Source of the DNA: Daldinia sp. FL1419
Lineage: Eukaryota; Ascomycota; Sordariomycetes; Xylariales; Hypoxylaceae
Assembly: GCA_025201765.1 (NCBI GenBank)
Contig: MU623374.1
Coordinates: 186,001-250,000, forward strand
Reading direction: 5' to 3'
DNA length: 64,000 nt
Shown: positions 11,843 to 23,268 of the stretch, one piece after another
Position numbering within the stretch: the first letter of the stretch is position 1
Layout: each line of letters opens with the position of its first letter
Made by a program: the position numbers and the translations under genes
Notes under the pieces: generated by a model
What the model was told of the DNA's origin: nothing
The model's input: the letters and a program-made list of their open reading frames with translations, nothing else
Database searches by the model: none

Positions 11843-14755
11843 ATGACTGCGAATCGTACTGAACCAGGGCCTTCAGCGTAAGTTTCCCTTTGAAATAACC
11901 CTGAAGCTAGATATCTACATCTTGTTATATATCCATTACCAAGTTTTTATGGAAACAGGATTTGACGAGTCGGATCGCTAACTTGAAGTTTTATTTTTAC
12001 AGCCAACCGAATCTGCGAGTCACGAGTGCGTCTTTCTAACAAAACTCCATCACCATGCTTGGCGGCCCATAGATACTTACAAATCTATTTCTCTAATAGT
12101 TATCGCTGCTGATGGCTTGTACAAGCGGGATGTATTCCGTATGTTGATCACTACCGTCGCAAATTTCATATGGTCCATGCTGTCGTCCATGCTGCTAACA
12201 ACTATCCTTTGAATTCCAGGTCTGCCCGACCCTTTCGCCGTAGCCACCATCAATGGTGAGCAGACCAAAACCACGACCGTCTCCAAACGTACTCTTAATC
12301 CCTACTGGAACGAGAGTTTCGATTTGTACGCACCCTGCCTCGTAACGAATAACTAGTCCGTATACTTACCGAGACTGTAGCCGTGCGACCGAAGATAGTA
12401 TCTTGGCTGTACAAGTGTTTGACCAGAAAAAGTTCAAGAAGAAGGATCAAGGCTTCTTGGGTGTCATAAACATCAGGATCGGAGATGTCATCGAGTTGGC
12501 AGACGGCGCAGACGGTATACAAACTGATCCCCTGAAAGCCGAGGAATGTACTGGTGTAGGCTAACGTATGCTTTGCCAGACCAGATGCTGACAAGGGATT
12601 TGAAAAAGTCGACGGACAATCTCGTTGTACACGGAAAACTGATCGTTAATCTATCCACAAATTTAGCCACGCCTGCTCGCGCCACACAACAACCATCATC
12701 AGCAAGCTCTAGTCGACCATCTTTAGCTCCTCAAGCTTCTACGGTTAGTACCAACAGTGCAGCTGAACGACCGACTTCTTCCGCATCAGGACCAAACGGA
12801 CTTGCTCCAGGTGCACAGATGGCTTTGCCGCTCAGACCTAATGGATCAAATGCGCCCGCGGTTAACGGCAACGGTGCACAAGCCCGACCCGCAGCCCAGA
12901 TGAGCCCCTTTGAAGATGCTCAGGGTCGCCTACCCGCTGGCTGGGAACGGCGAGAAGACAATCTAGGAAGAACTTACTACGTAGATCATAATACACGAAC
13001 TACGAGCTGGAATCGTCCAACCCAAACCGGCAACTCGGCAGAGAATCGTGGCGAAAGAGAAGCGGCTACGCAGGTTGAACGTCAGAGGCATCAAAACAGA
13101 ACACTACCAGAAGATCGAACCGGTGCCAATTCACCAACTCTCCAACAGCAACAGCAGCAGGCGGCTGTTTCTAGTAGCGGTTCTACGCATAGTCCTGGCC
13201 AAAGCACTTTGATGCATACCGGTGCTACTAGCCCTGGTACTGGCGAGCTTCCACCTGGCTGGGAACAACGATGGACGCCCGAAGGCCGGCCGTACTTCGT
13301 TGACCATAATACTCGGACTACAACATGGGTGGATCCCCGCCGTCAGCAATATATTCGGATGTACGGCGGCCAGAATAATTCTAATGGAACGATACAGCAG
13401 CAACCAGTCTCTCAACTCGGACCATTGCCTAGCGGGTGGGAAATGCGACTAACTAACACGGCTCGTGTTTACTTCGTGGATCATAATACTAAGACCACCA
13501 CTTGGGATGACCCTCGACTACCATCCTCCTTAGATCAGAATGTACCGCAGTATAAGCGTGACTTCCGAAGGAAGCTTATTTACTTCCGTTCGCAGCCCGC
13601 TATGCGAATACTCTCGGGACAATGCCATATGAAAGTCCGACGATCTCACATTTTCGAGGACTCGTTTGCAGAAATCTCGCGACAGTCCGCGACTGACTTG
13701 AAGAAACGCCTAATGATTAAATTTGACGGCGAAGATGGTCTAGATTATGGCGGTCTTTCCAGAGAGTTCTTTTTCTTATTATCACATGAAATGTTTAACC
13801 CCTTTTACTGTCTTTTCGAATATTCCGCCCATGATAATTACACGCTACAGATTAATCCGCACTCCGGTATCAACCCCGAACATTTGAACTACTTCAAGTT
13901 CATTGGTCGTGTGGTTGGTCTAGCAATTTTCCACCGACGATTTTTGGACGCGTTTTTTATCGGTGCTCTTTACAAGATGATCCTAGGAAAATCGGTGGTT
14001 CTAGCTGACATGGAAGGGGTGGATGCAGATTTCCATCGAAGTTTGCAATGGATGCTTGATAACGACATCAGCGGTGGTATACTTGAACAGACCTTCTCCA
14101 CCGAGGACGAGCGCTTCGGCGTTGTAACAGTCGAGGATCTCATTCCTAACGGTCGAAACATTGACGTTACGAATGAAAACAAGAGAGAATACGTCGATCT
14201 CATGGTAAAATGGCGTATCGAAAAACGTATTTCGGAACAATTCCAGGCCTTCAAGGAGGGATTTCACGAGCTCATTCCCCAAGACCTAATCAACGTTTTC
14301 GACGAACGTGAGTTAGAGTTACTAATTGGTGGTATTGCCGATATCGACGTAGACGACTGGAAGAAACACACCGATTACCGCGGCTACACAGAGAGCGACG
14401 AGGTCATACAGTTTTTCTGGCAAACAGTGCGGAGCTGGGATGGTGAGCAAAAGAGCAGATTGTTACAGTTCACAACGGGTACTTCCCGAATTCCCGTCAA
14501 CGGATTCAAGGATCTCCAAGGTAGCGATGGTCCGAGGAGATTTACCATCGAGAAAGCGGGTGAAATTGGCAATTTGCCGAAGGCACATACTTGGTACGAA
14601 CCAAACAAACACCATTCGTAAAATACATTGAAACACATAGCTAACGATGACATAGTTTTAACCGCCTGGATCTGCCCCCATACAAGTCATTGGAGCAGCT
14701 GCAAAACAAGTTAACCACAGCCGTCGAGGAGACCATGGGCTTCGGACAGGAGTAA
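11843..14755 (+). CDS. hulA: HulA/Rsp5 NEDD4-type HECT E3 ubiquitin ligase
   Basis: Seven exons: 11843-11877, 12003-12025, 12100-12138, 12220-12325, 12381-12514, 12580-14593 and 14656-14755, giving 816 aa, the family's usual size. Order: C2 domain (about residues 15-130; DGLYKRDVFRLPDPFAVAT, RTLNPYWNESFDF), a Ser/Pro/Gln linker, three WW domains starting near 230, 336 and 395 (each LPxGWE...Y(Y/F)VDHNT..TTW), then a HECT domain to the end. WW1 has the last core position as SWNRP. The ligase ubiquitinates membrane transporters and other substrates, usually through PY-motif arrestin adaptors that bind the WW domains. The catalytic Cys784 (HTCFNR) is encoded across the last intron: TG at 14592-14593 and T at 14656. 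Ignoring that intron leaves a false stop at 14621 and a protein lacking Cys784 and the GFGQE end. Confidence 0.96.
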
Positions 14756-16646
14756 AAGGTCATTCTGGTGTTCCTTGCCACTGCTGCTACTGCTAGTGCT
14801 ACTGCTGTACATAGAACGATTAATGGCGCTTCTACACGATGAGTCACGGGCGGATTTTTGCATCTCCTTTCTGTGTCTTGGTTCAAAGCAATCCCCTTTT
14901 TTTTGATCATTCTTGCTGGGCCGGAGGGAAGAGAGGCTAAGGTTAATAACACGTATTGATTGTCTTCTTCTACTTGTCGAGGGTGTATATTCCCGCTACT
15001 ATCCGGGTGATGAGATAAAATAAAGGGGGGCTCGGAGCGGGTTTAACATTCGTTTTTTTTCCTTCCGAACCGTCGCACCACATTGCACGGACGTGGATAT
15101 ACGGATGCAGATGTGTTCTGAAGTCGTAATAGTAGCTGAGCCGAACCGAACCGTATCGTGTGGAACCGAAACTCGTTGGGCAGGCAGGCGTTCTGACTTA
15201 AAGTAATGAGATAATTTACTACCTTCATTTCTTATCCTACCAACAGGTAGCTATTATAAGGATTATACTACCTCTGTATATGTACTAGTAAGCTATAGAT
15301 ATTGAACGACAGACAGGCTGTACATCTTAATACGTGCTGTTTATACGATTCCGCATACCAGTGAAACGTAGCACAAGGTTATCTAAATCCCATACGATCT
15401 GACCAGTCAACTATCCTACCTCATAAGTTCGTTAAAAAAAAAGGGGGGGGGGGGGGGGAGGAAGAGCACCACCTCCGCTTATCACATCACCATCGCCGTC
15501 CACCTGGGCAAATGCATACCATAGTACATATTTCCCTTCCCGCCCCCAAATACCCCAATAGCCTACCTAGACCTACATCTCTCTCTCTCTCTCTCCAGAA
15601 AACACATTCCGCACAAACACCCCCCTTCCCCTCTCTTTTCTCCAATCAATCATGAGTCCCGGATTTTTTGAGGCATTTCTATAATAAAACGACCAGCGAG
15701 CCTACGATATACCATAGCGCGGCATTGATCGATCGCTTCGATTCGATATGCAGCCTCGGACGGCATATCTATCTAGTCTGGTTCAATATATACCTGCCTA
15801 GGTAAGTAAGTACCTATAGATAGGATTGGGGGTTTTGTGCGCGCGTAGGTAGGCTCGCAGAGCCGGTGAGCTTTCCTCGGGAGCTGACTCGTTGGATTTT
15901 CGATCCAATCAGGATTCATCTTCCCGGCTTGCATTGATATTCATGGGTGGATGCGTAAGATCTACGTATCCGTTTGGATTCGGAATCCCTCAAATTGGGC
16001 GGATAACCTCGTCTATCAAAGTTAGCAAACAATTTGTAGAGAAATCCACAGGGCAGTATAAGCATGTAGGCTTTAGTAGATGCTTCAGGTTAAAGTACTA
16101 CGCTTATAATCATGAAAAGGCAAGAGTTAAGTCACTAGTTATTCGTAAAACAAGGTTATGTTTAATTGCGCAAGTTCTCGATACTTGGCAGTGTCTTTAT
16201 ACAGTTTCGACATTATAGATACAGGAATGGCTGTCTATCAGCCTCTGTCTCCGCAAGCTTCCCTAGAATCAATTGTTGCTTAACTAGCTTGCGCGATGTG
16301 GAGGATAGGTATATCAAAACCGTCAGTGCCTCCTCACTGAATGTCCTCTAACCTCTACCAATTTCAAATTGACCTATCAACCCGACGCCGCCGTGCTTCC
16401 GTGAACGCTGATCGAAACAACTTCGTAACCTAGTAACCTAGATATGTTCCGCTTGCTCCTCGGAACATACCTTAAAATTGAAAAACTTCGAAATGCAATC
16501 GTAATAAAAGGTGTATAGTAAGAGTGATCATAAACGAATTCGGTATATTCCAACGTTAAGAAAGTCGTCCAGCACGTCTTCTTACCACCAACCAACCTAT
16601 CCGCATAAAATGTATATGGAGTCTTTCACATACAGAACTTCATATC
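14756..16646. other. intergenic, 1.89 kb, convergent 3' ends
   Basis: The HulA gene and the AHC1-like gene end towards each other here. Apart from 3' UTRs it contains a homopolymer block A9-G16 at 15434-15458, a TC run at 15580-15595 and CCTAGGTAAG-type words near 15797. A plus-strand 108-codon frame at 15892-16218 is not protein-like. I see no gene. Confidence 0.5.
15434..15458 (+). repeat. A9-G16 homopolymer junction
   Basis: Nine A are followed by sixteen consecutive G. A G run of this length can form stacked four-stranded structures and is prone to length change in replication and sequencing. Confidence 0.85.
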
Positions 16647-18644
16647 TTATCTTCGACCCCGTTTCTGGTGCTCATTCCCATTCCCCTTGATGGGGCTAAC
16701 AAAGGTGACATGCTTGCTGTCATCCTTACGTAGACGTACCGTTGTCCCAGACCCTGCGCCAGTAGAACCGCGATGGTGCCGAATAGAACGCGCACCGCTA
16801 TGATCGTCTTCGATATCGATTTCGTCGACATCTGATATAGATTGTGCCCCAATGCTATCGTTCAAGTCCGATTCCACTTCAGACTCAGCTTCTGAGTCAT
16901 CATATTCTCCATCATCACTAACGAGCGATGGCGCATTGTTGCTGACTGCAGTATGAGGACTCAGATCCACATCTATTATGTCGTCATCTACCATCATCTC
17001 TGGCTCGGGAGCCGATATAACCCGAGGAGCCGGAGTCGGCACGGGGGTGGCATATGGGATATGCGGAAGGTGTCCTTTGCTGCTAGATGGACGAGCTGTA
17101 GCAACAGCGGGTGACATAGTGGCCCTTGCCGGTACTCGCACAAGAGATGGAGCTTGGTATACGGCCGCATTTCCAGCGCCATCACCACCAGCGTCAGCCT
17201 CGTCTAACTCGTCATCAGGAGAAAAGAACTGGTCAAGATCAATCTTGGCCTTTGCTTCACTAACCAACTCGCTCAAATTACCGTTAAATCCTCTGCTTTG
17301 CAATAGGCGAGAGAGATGCGGAGAATCAGCGGAGGGAGAGAAATTTGGCTGCTGTTCGGCTGCCACTGGTGCGCTTTGGGTATTCTTAAGAGCACAGGGA
17401 ATCGATGAAACACCGGGTAGTTGACCGCGGCTGTACATTTCTAACGATTCCTGGATACGACGCACGACAGAGAAGCAGGCCTCAGACTCGGACATAGCGT
17501 TCTCCCGCACAAACGGATGGACAAGACCGGACGGGGGCGTACTCTGGATGACTGGTTTCTCTTCTCCTACAGTACCACTAGGCTCGGTAACCTCGATGGG
17601 GTGGCCACAGTGCACTGCAGCTTCCTCGTGGCTCTTGAAATCTCTCTTGTGTGCAATTCGGCAGTGATTAATGAATCCCTGCGTGCTCGAGAAGTTTTCG
17701 CGGTGGCAGTCAATGCACACTAGTTTTACGGTCTTCCCGTCGGATCGCTTCAGGACACAAGGCCCATTCTTGTCCTTGGGAGGTGGATAACCACTTGAAA
17801 GAGCTTGGAGCTTCTGACCTGCCGAGCCCCTTACTGGTCGACCTCTACCGTGGGACACACCTAACTCAGCATAACTATTTCTTGTCGATCTACCGTCTAC
17901 CGAATTCCTATATCTCGAATTCTCGGCTTGCACGTGGGGCTCAGGCAGGATGCCATCGAATTTGGGATCGGGTATGAGCCACTTGGCGTAGTGCCGCGCG
18001 TACGGACCATCAGTGACGCCAAAGGGGGGTGCCCACTGAGGCAACTTCTCGCCCAACTTCGGCTGCAAGGCTGCACCTGATCCATTCATTATATTCACCA
18101 TTTGATCAGGCGTAGGGACGTTCTGTGGATACGGAATTAGATGACACCTTCGCAGCTGTTCCAAAGCCACCTGACATTTGGCAAGTTCTTGATTAATCAA
18201 GCGTAACTCGTCGTGCTTGAGTAGTATCTCAAGACTAAGCTGTTGATCGATAGCATCTCTAGCGCGACCCATATCGGGCTTATCCAAACCGGGCTTCGGC
18301 GCATCCACCTTTCCTTCCTCTACCGACGACAGAGCCACCTTCTTGCGCGCCTTGTTATCACCATCATCATCAGTTCTCGTCCGCTTAAGCGCGGGTGAAG
18401 AAGCAAGAGGTTGCGACGCTATCGCGACGTTGCTCTGTTTGCGCCGCCTCGGTGTTTTGGGAATCGTTGTAGCCGCAGTAGTAAGCGGCGACTCTGACGA
18501 CACCCAGGGCTGCAGCGGTTTGCCGAAATCAAGCATAGGCTGTTCAACGTGTAAAGTTTTATCGCTTCCCCTAGAATCTGAACTCCAAAATCGGAACATG
18601 AGCATACCCGACAAGGGAACCAGGAGGTTTTGATGTGTTTGCAC
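16647..18644 (-). CDS. AHC1-like C2H2 zinc-finger protein
   Basis: A single uninterrupted frame of 665 codons. The only clear domain is one atypical zinc finger, CIDCHRENFSSTQGFINHC followed by RIAH, with ligands Cys310, Cys313, His327 and His332. This resembles the finger of AHC1, a subunit of the yeast ADA histone acetyltransferase complex. A predicted coiled coil lies at about 131-166 (LSLEILLKHDELRLINQEL), basic nuclear-localisation-like clusters at 63-69 and 98-102, and the C-terminal third is acidic and disordered. A nuclear, chromatin-linked role is inference from the finger. The start is uncertain: Met14 or Met16 (MLMFRFW) are equally plausible, since the first residues look like leader. 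No intron is needed. Confidence 0.75.
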   Translation of the reverse strand: MQTHQNLLVPLSGMLMFRFWSSDSRGSDKTLHVEQPMLDFGKPLQPWVSSESPLTTAATTIPKTPRRRKQSNVAIASQPLASSPALKRTRTDDDGDNKARKKVALSSVEEGKVDAPKPGLDKPDMGRARDAIDQQLSLEILLKHDELRLINQELAKCQVALEQLRRCHLIPYPQNVPTPDQMVNIMNGSGAALQPKLGEKLPQWAPPFGVTDGPYARHYAKWLIPDPKFDGILPEPHVQAENSRYRNSVDGRSTRNSYAELGVSHGRGRPVRGSAGQKLQALSSGYPPPKDKNGPCVLKRSDGKTVKLVCIDCHRENFSSTQGFINHCRIAHKRDFKSHEEAAVHCGHPIEVTEPSGTVGEEKPVIQSTPPSGLVHPFVRENAMSESEACFSVVRRIQESLEMYSRGQLPGVSSIPCALKNTQSAPVAAEQQPNFSPSADSPHLSRLLQSRGFNGNLSELVSEAKAKIDLDQFFSPDDELDEADAGGDGAGNAAVYQAPSLVRVPARATMSPAVATARPSSSKGHLPHIPYATPVPTPAPRVISAPEPEMMVDDDIIDVDLSPHTAVSNNAPSLVSDDGEYDDSEAESEVESDLNDSIGAQSISDVDEIDIEDDHSGARSIRHHRGSTGAGSGTTVRLRKDDSKHVTFVSPIKGNGNEHQKRGRR

Positions 18645-19900
18645 TCAAAGGACGTTGTTGCGCAGTTGATGGTTGTATGTGGTCGGGGCGCGGATAAGAG
18701 CAGACCCGGGCTGATACGCAACAACAAAAGTTGTAAAAAGGGGGTGGAAGGGGGGGAACCTATCGCCAGAGGTGAGATACCAAATGGGAAGGCAAGGCTG
18801 ACGTAACGGCGAATGGTTGCAAAGCGTGGGTTCCTAGTTCCTTCCCTAGCGCGGCAGGTGGAAAGTGCAGATCGGGGGGTCGGCTCAGCCTGTGGATACG
18901 ACCACCTCTTTTAGCCTGACGATGCACGCTATTGAATGGTCCTAGTCCTAGGCTAAGCAACAAGCTAAACAGCAAGTAGGCAATCACTAGTACCAAGGCA
19001 GAGGGTAACAAGAACCCAGGAAGTCGCAAGTATCGAATAGGGGAAAAATTACGGCACCCGATGGGTCGACGATGCGCAAAAAAGGAGCAGGGCTCTTCGA
19101 TGATGTGGCTACAGTCAAGCCCAACGAAACTCAGTCTGAGTCAGGTTTGTAGTAAATCCGTAAACGAGGAATGCGCGACGGCAAAAGAGCAGCAACAGAA
19201 CAGCGCAACGCAAATGGTCGTAACAACCATAAAAAACGATTGCGCGTAATTAATGGTACGGTAAGGTCGACTTTTTCGAAAAATAAACTTTTTGCGACCG
19301 GGCGGTAATATAATAAAAGAAAAAGAATAATAAATGTCCTAAGATGTAAAAAGTGTAAGATGCGAAAAAAAGGGCAATGAGCGCAAGTAAAACAGTATCG
19401 GAATGGTAATACTGTGGACGGTGCGTTGGTATTAGAAGGCGCGTATGATGATCATCAGGGTGCGATTTCATGCGACCGAGACATACAATAATTTAATAAA
19501 TAAGGGCGAAGAGAATGAAGTAAGAGTAAAATAGCGCGACCGTTGGGGGATGAAAAAGTATTAAAAAGTCAGCAAAGGAACGCGTGAATAGAACAAAAAT
19601 GAAATGGCCGAAGAAAGCCAATTATCATTTGCTATGAATCTCTTTTTTTTCGGTCGTTGCGACAGGCGACTTTTTTTCGCAGAAAGGGTAAGGGTGGGAA
19701 AAAAATCAAAGGGTGAAAAAAAGGTTGTAAGATTTCAAGGTTTCTAGAGGGTGCGAGATGCAAAAGGATTGCAGCAGTGGCAGAGATGCGAAAATGCGAA
19801 GGTGCAAAGAAGTCCTGATTCCCTCGAATTTGGGGTTCGAAGGAGCGTTGTAGGTTACCTTAACGCGTACTTGCTGTAGAGGATGTACTATATGTACTAT
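18645..19900. other. intergenic with purine-rich block, 1.26 kb
   Basis: This is the upstream region of the leftward AHC1-like gene. From about 19040 to 19860 the plus strand is unusually rich in G and A, with many A/G tracts and recurring GCGACC or TGCGA words (for example 19296, 19472, 19536, 19661). No frame is convincing. It ends at the left boundary of the piggyBac-type element. Confidence 0.5.
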
Positions 19901-19941
19901 CCCTCGAGGTGCGAGTGTAACACGGTGGGGGGCACTAAAAA
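19901..19941 (+). repeat. left terminal inverted repeat of piggyBac-type element
   Basis: These 41 bp are the exact reverse complement of 22112-22152. The sequence starts CCCTCGAGGTGCGAG and ends GGCACTAAAAA. After it the two ends diverge, although both contain a GATTGGNCC/TCCAATC-like stretch about 20 bp inside. Confidence 0.95.
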
Positions 19942-20163
19942 AATGCTAGTAATATGATTGGTCCAAAAGCTCATATACAACGAAAATAACCTCATCTAAC
20001 ACCGGAGACACCACTCTGACAACCACAAAAAGTCTATTCAACACAACAAAACGTCCAATTCTAGGTCATATTAGACAATAATTAGTCTTAATAGATACGC
20101 ATTTAATCATATTTCGTTACGGTGACTTTTTTAGCCTACATTTTCAACGTTTTCGTGTAAAAA

Positions 20164-22064
20164 ATGACGTCAACAGCCCAGTATGCCCCTTCTCGTACAA
20201 TTGAAGAAGATACCCACGATGGCGTTGTACGACCAGATTGCCCTCCAAATCCTAAAATAGGTAGTAAATTCGATCCTATTCGACTCGAATATCATGACCC
20301 TATTTTCCGAGACCTCCCCCATACGCCGATCGATTTATTCGAGACGTTTTTCCCTCGACATATCCTCGACCAATGGGCTATTTGGACCAATTCTCACGTT
20401 CCCGGGAAACACGAGGTGCCAAATCACAATTCTAGAAAGCTAGACTGGCACAATACGAATGCAGACGAGTTATATTTGTTCCTAAGTATCGTAATTTATA
20501 TGGCAACCTATCGAGACGAGGGTATGAGATATTTTTGGAGCGAAACCCACGGCGAAAAACCCTATCATCCATTCATACGATATATGACTAGGGACCGATT
20601 TCAGATTTTATATAGACGATTTCGAGTATATGACCCCCTTAAAACTGGTATGACGTCGTTTGACGCCGTTGAAGAATTTAGTCAGCATATACAACGGGTT
20701 ACAGGCTATTATGTGATACCAGGGAGCAACGTTTCAGTAGACGAATCAACGTCTAAATTCCATGGAAGAGACTTTAATAAAACGGTGATTGGTGGAAAGC
20801 CTGAACCTGAGGGTTTCAGGATTTGGGCTATTGGTTTTCGTGGTATTTTGTTATATTGGACCTGGCATATACCCACCTCAAGAATAAATAAACAAGCAAA
20901 AGCATATAACGTACCTAGAAAACGGAAAGCCTCTCAACCTCGTGGGAGGCCTAGAAAGAGACCAATAATAGACGATATTGGAGACAAAATTCAGGACGAT
21001 ATTGAAGACGAATTTGAGGGGGATACGGAACGAAATAATCAAGAATTTCGGGGTATTGATGGTACGAATAGACGTCTATTTTTGACCGTAAATTACTAAT
21101 ATTTTTATATTTAGGAGACGATCAATTAAACAATACCCAACGTGTTGTAGTGTACTTATTAGACCACCTACCACCAGCCCAATACCATGTATTTCTCGAC
21201 AATTTGTTTATGTCACCACACCTAGCCCTTCAAATACGAAAAAGAGGTCATGGTTGTACAGGGACAGCGAGACGTAATTGCGGTATGGCTAAAATCCTCG
21301 TCGATATTAAGGATAATAGCCTCGAATATAATACCCTGACTAGCCAGGCAACCCCTGATAACCTAGTTAATCAAATTATATGGCAAGATAACGGCACTAC
21401 TAGGTGGTTAACCACTGTTTTTACAGGCGAGGAGCGTATCACGAGGCTTCGTACGAGGCCTCATATGAATACACCTGCCGCTAAAAAGGCGCAAAAGCAT
21501 TTTGACGGCTCCGAAAAAAAACAATTTGATATCCCCCTATTTGCTGATTCGTACAATTACGCTATGAACGGGGTAGATATTGCCGATCAGCTTAAGGCAT
21601 ACCAAAAATGGGTATATAATATCAGACGAGGAGGCTGGCAATCGCTATTTTATAGATATTTACTTCGAATAGCCCTGACCAATTCGTTTGTTCTGCAACG
21701 AGATGGTTCGCCATACTGGTACCCATATGACACTGTCTTCAAATGGAAACAAATCATTTCAGAGACCTTAATCCGAAAATACGGCCCCAGGGCGATTTCT
21801 CGTACAAGGGGCTCATATACGTCAATAGGAGGCGCCGTCAATTTACCTATCGAAAAACACACCAGGATAGCCACTATTAATCCTTCTTATTGTCAGGCAT
21901 GCATGGGTAACCATATGTATGGCTCTAGGAGGGTTGGATTGACTGAAATTTCGAGAAATATCGATAAAAGGTTGATACCAAGGGTCAGGTCTCGTTGCAA
22001 AGAGTGTGCTGTGTCGATTTGTAAAACTGATAAATGTTGGTACTTATGGCACAGGCAAAATTAG
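20164..22064 (+). CDS. piggyBac-family (DDE_Tnp_1_7) transposase
   Basis: Two exons, 20164-21061 and 21115-22064, joined by a 53-nt intron (donor GTACGA, TTACTAAT branch-like site, acceptor TTTAG), give 615 aa; T. ni piggyBac transposase is 594 aa. The catalytic aspartates are visible in their family contexts: Asp193 in NVSVDESTSKFHGR, Asp328 in HVFLDNLFMSPHLA, and Asp454 with Asp457 in GVDIADQLKAY. An insert between the first two carries an AT-hook core (R260-G-R-P263 within PRGRPRKRP) followed by an acidic stretch. The C-terminus is a cysteine-rich domain (YCQAC...CKEC...CKTDKC). If the intron is not removed, the frame stops at 21099 before the second aspartate. There is no internal stop or frameshift, so it could be active. 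Confidence 0.92.
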
Positions 22065-22111
22065 GTGTAAAAGCATGTAGTTACATTTCACTAATTTCTG
22101 ATTGGACATAA

Positions 22112-22152
22112 TTTTTAGTGCCCCCCACCGTGTTACACTCGCACCTCGAGGG
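22112..22152 (-). repeat. right terminal inverted repeat of piggyBac-type element
   Basis: Exact reverse complement of the left end over 41 bp. The transposase stop codon lies 47 bp inside this repeat, so the 3' UTR of the transposase is very short. Confidence 0.95.
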
Positions 22153-23268
22153 ATAGGTTAGGTAGTCTCTACTACTAATTCAAATGTTGCCATGGAAGTT
22201 GCTAAGTTATTACTATGAGGTATGTACGTAAGTTGCTGGGTTGCTACCAGGCAGGTATGTGAAGGTGCTTGGGGTGTGATGGTTCCCTGTTGGGTTTATT
22301 GGGTGCGCTGGGTGTGCAGGGTGTGGGTGGCTACCTGCCTGGAGCTAGGGAGGTAAAGTGATAAGTTAGGTACATACACGTTGTAAATTCACTTTGATTT
22401 TTGATTTGATTGCCCGACAGTCCGACGGATGGATTTGGGATTTCTGGGATTTCTGGATTCTGACAAGGGGTAGGCAACCATTGTACGAAATACAAATCAA
22501 TCATAATTCAAGGTTGCTCTAAACAACAGGGATCATTCTATTCACATTTCCAAGAAAAAAACGTATGTATCTCGGGGAGGTCTGGGCTGCATAGTAAAGG
22601 GGTTTATCCATTCAATCCTAGTACGTATAAGTCCCAATAAAGTACCTAACCTATTTGACTGATGATTTATGCATATGATACCTATTATTTATAAAATTAT
22701 GCGTGCACTATCATAAATTCAATGTATTATGTACAAGTTTTCATTATCTCCGATTCAATATAACGTCCTTTGCGTTTGTTGCTTGTTTTCTTTTTTTTTA
22801 TGACTCATTTAGGAACGCGAGAGGGGTGCCTTCGGTGGCAAAGTCTCGTAGCCGATATATTCCTAAGGCGGAAAGAAATAGGCAGATATGGGATGCTTCT
22901 TTTGAGGGAACAAGACAAAGGGAAACATGACTCCACGACTAGATGAAAGTGGTTCATCAAAGGGTGTTACATGGCCGCTTTTACCACGTACGCAGGGCTG
23001 GCAGATACTTAGGTACTGCATAGATATGGCATTAATGACGCTAAATATTGTACAAGCTTGCCAATGTGTTGCATAATATTTGTATAATGTACATACCTAA
23101 AAGAGCATAAGTCGCCCAATTATGCTTGATTCGGATTAGCCTCTTTCTTTTCCAACCACAACACAATAATCAATCATCCAGACAAATCCAAACAAATCCA
23201 AACAAATCGCTCATAGAAAATTTTCTGCATATACGCAGTTAAGTTCGCCACTTCCATCAATCAGGCCT
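22153..23268. other. intergenic, 1.1 kb
   Basis: Sequence between the transposon and a tRNA gene. It contains GT-rich patches around 22255-22340 and short imperfect repeats (CAAACAAATCCAAACAAATC near 23186). No gene is visible. Confidence 0.5.

Larger units (their letters stand above)
19901..22152 (+). mobile_element. piggyBac-type DNA transposon, apparently intact
   Basis: A 2,252-bp element bounded by perfect 41-bp terminal inverted repeats that begin CCCTCGAGG, matching the CCCT-type ends of piggyBac elements. It contains one transposase gene that fills most of the interior. The identity of the inverted ends extends four further bases outward (CTAT on the left, ATAG on the right), so the true end may be 19897 and 22156. 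The expected TTAA target duplication is not present at either junction. The element is free of the C-to-T damage seen in other repeats of this window. Confidence 0.9.

Noticed and set aside
12546..14621. Taking the 691-codon open frame as the full HECT ligase
   Set aside because: It starts in an intron, lacks the first half of the C2 domain, and stops in an intron before the catalytic cysteine; seven spliced exons explain the complete protein.
21062..21114. Treating the piggyBac transposase as a pseudogene split into two frames
   Set aside because: A 53-nt sequence with normal donor, branch and acceptor restores one continuous frame with all catalytic residues. A shorter 27-nt alternative intron at 21088-21114 was judged too small.
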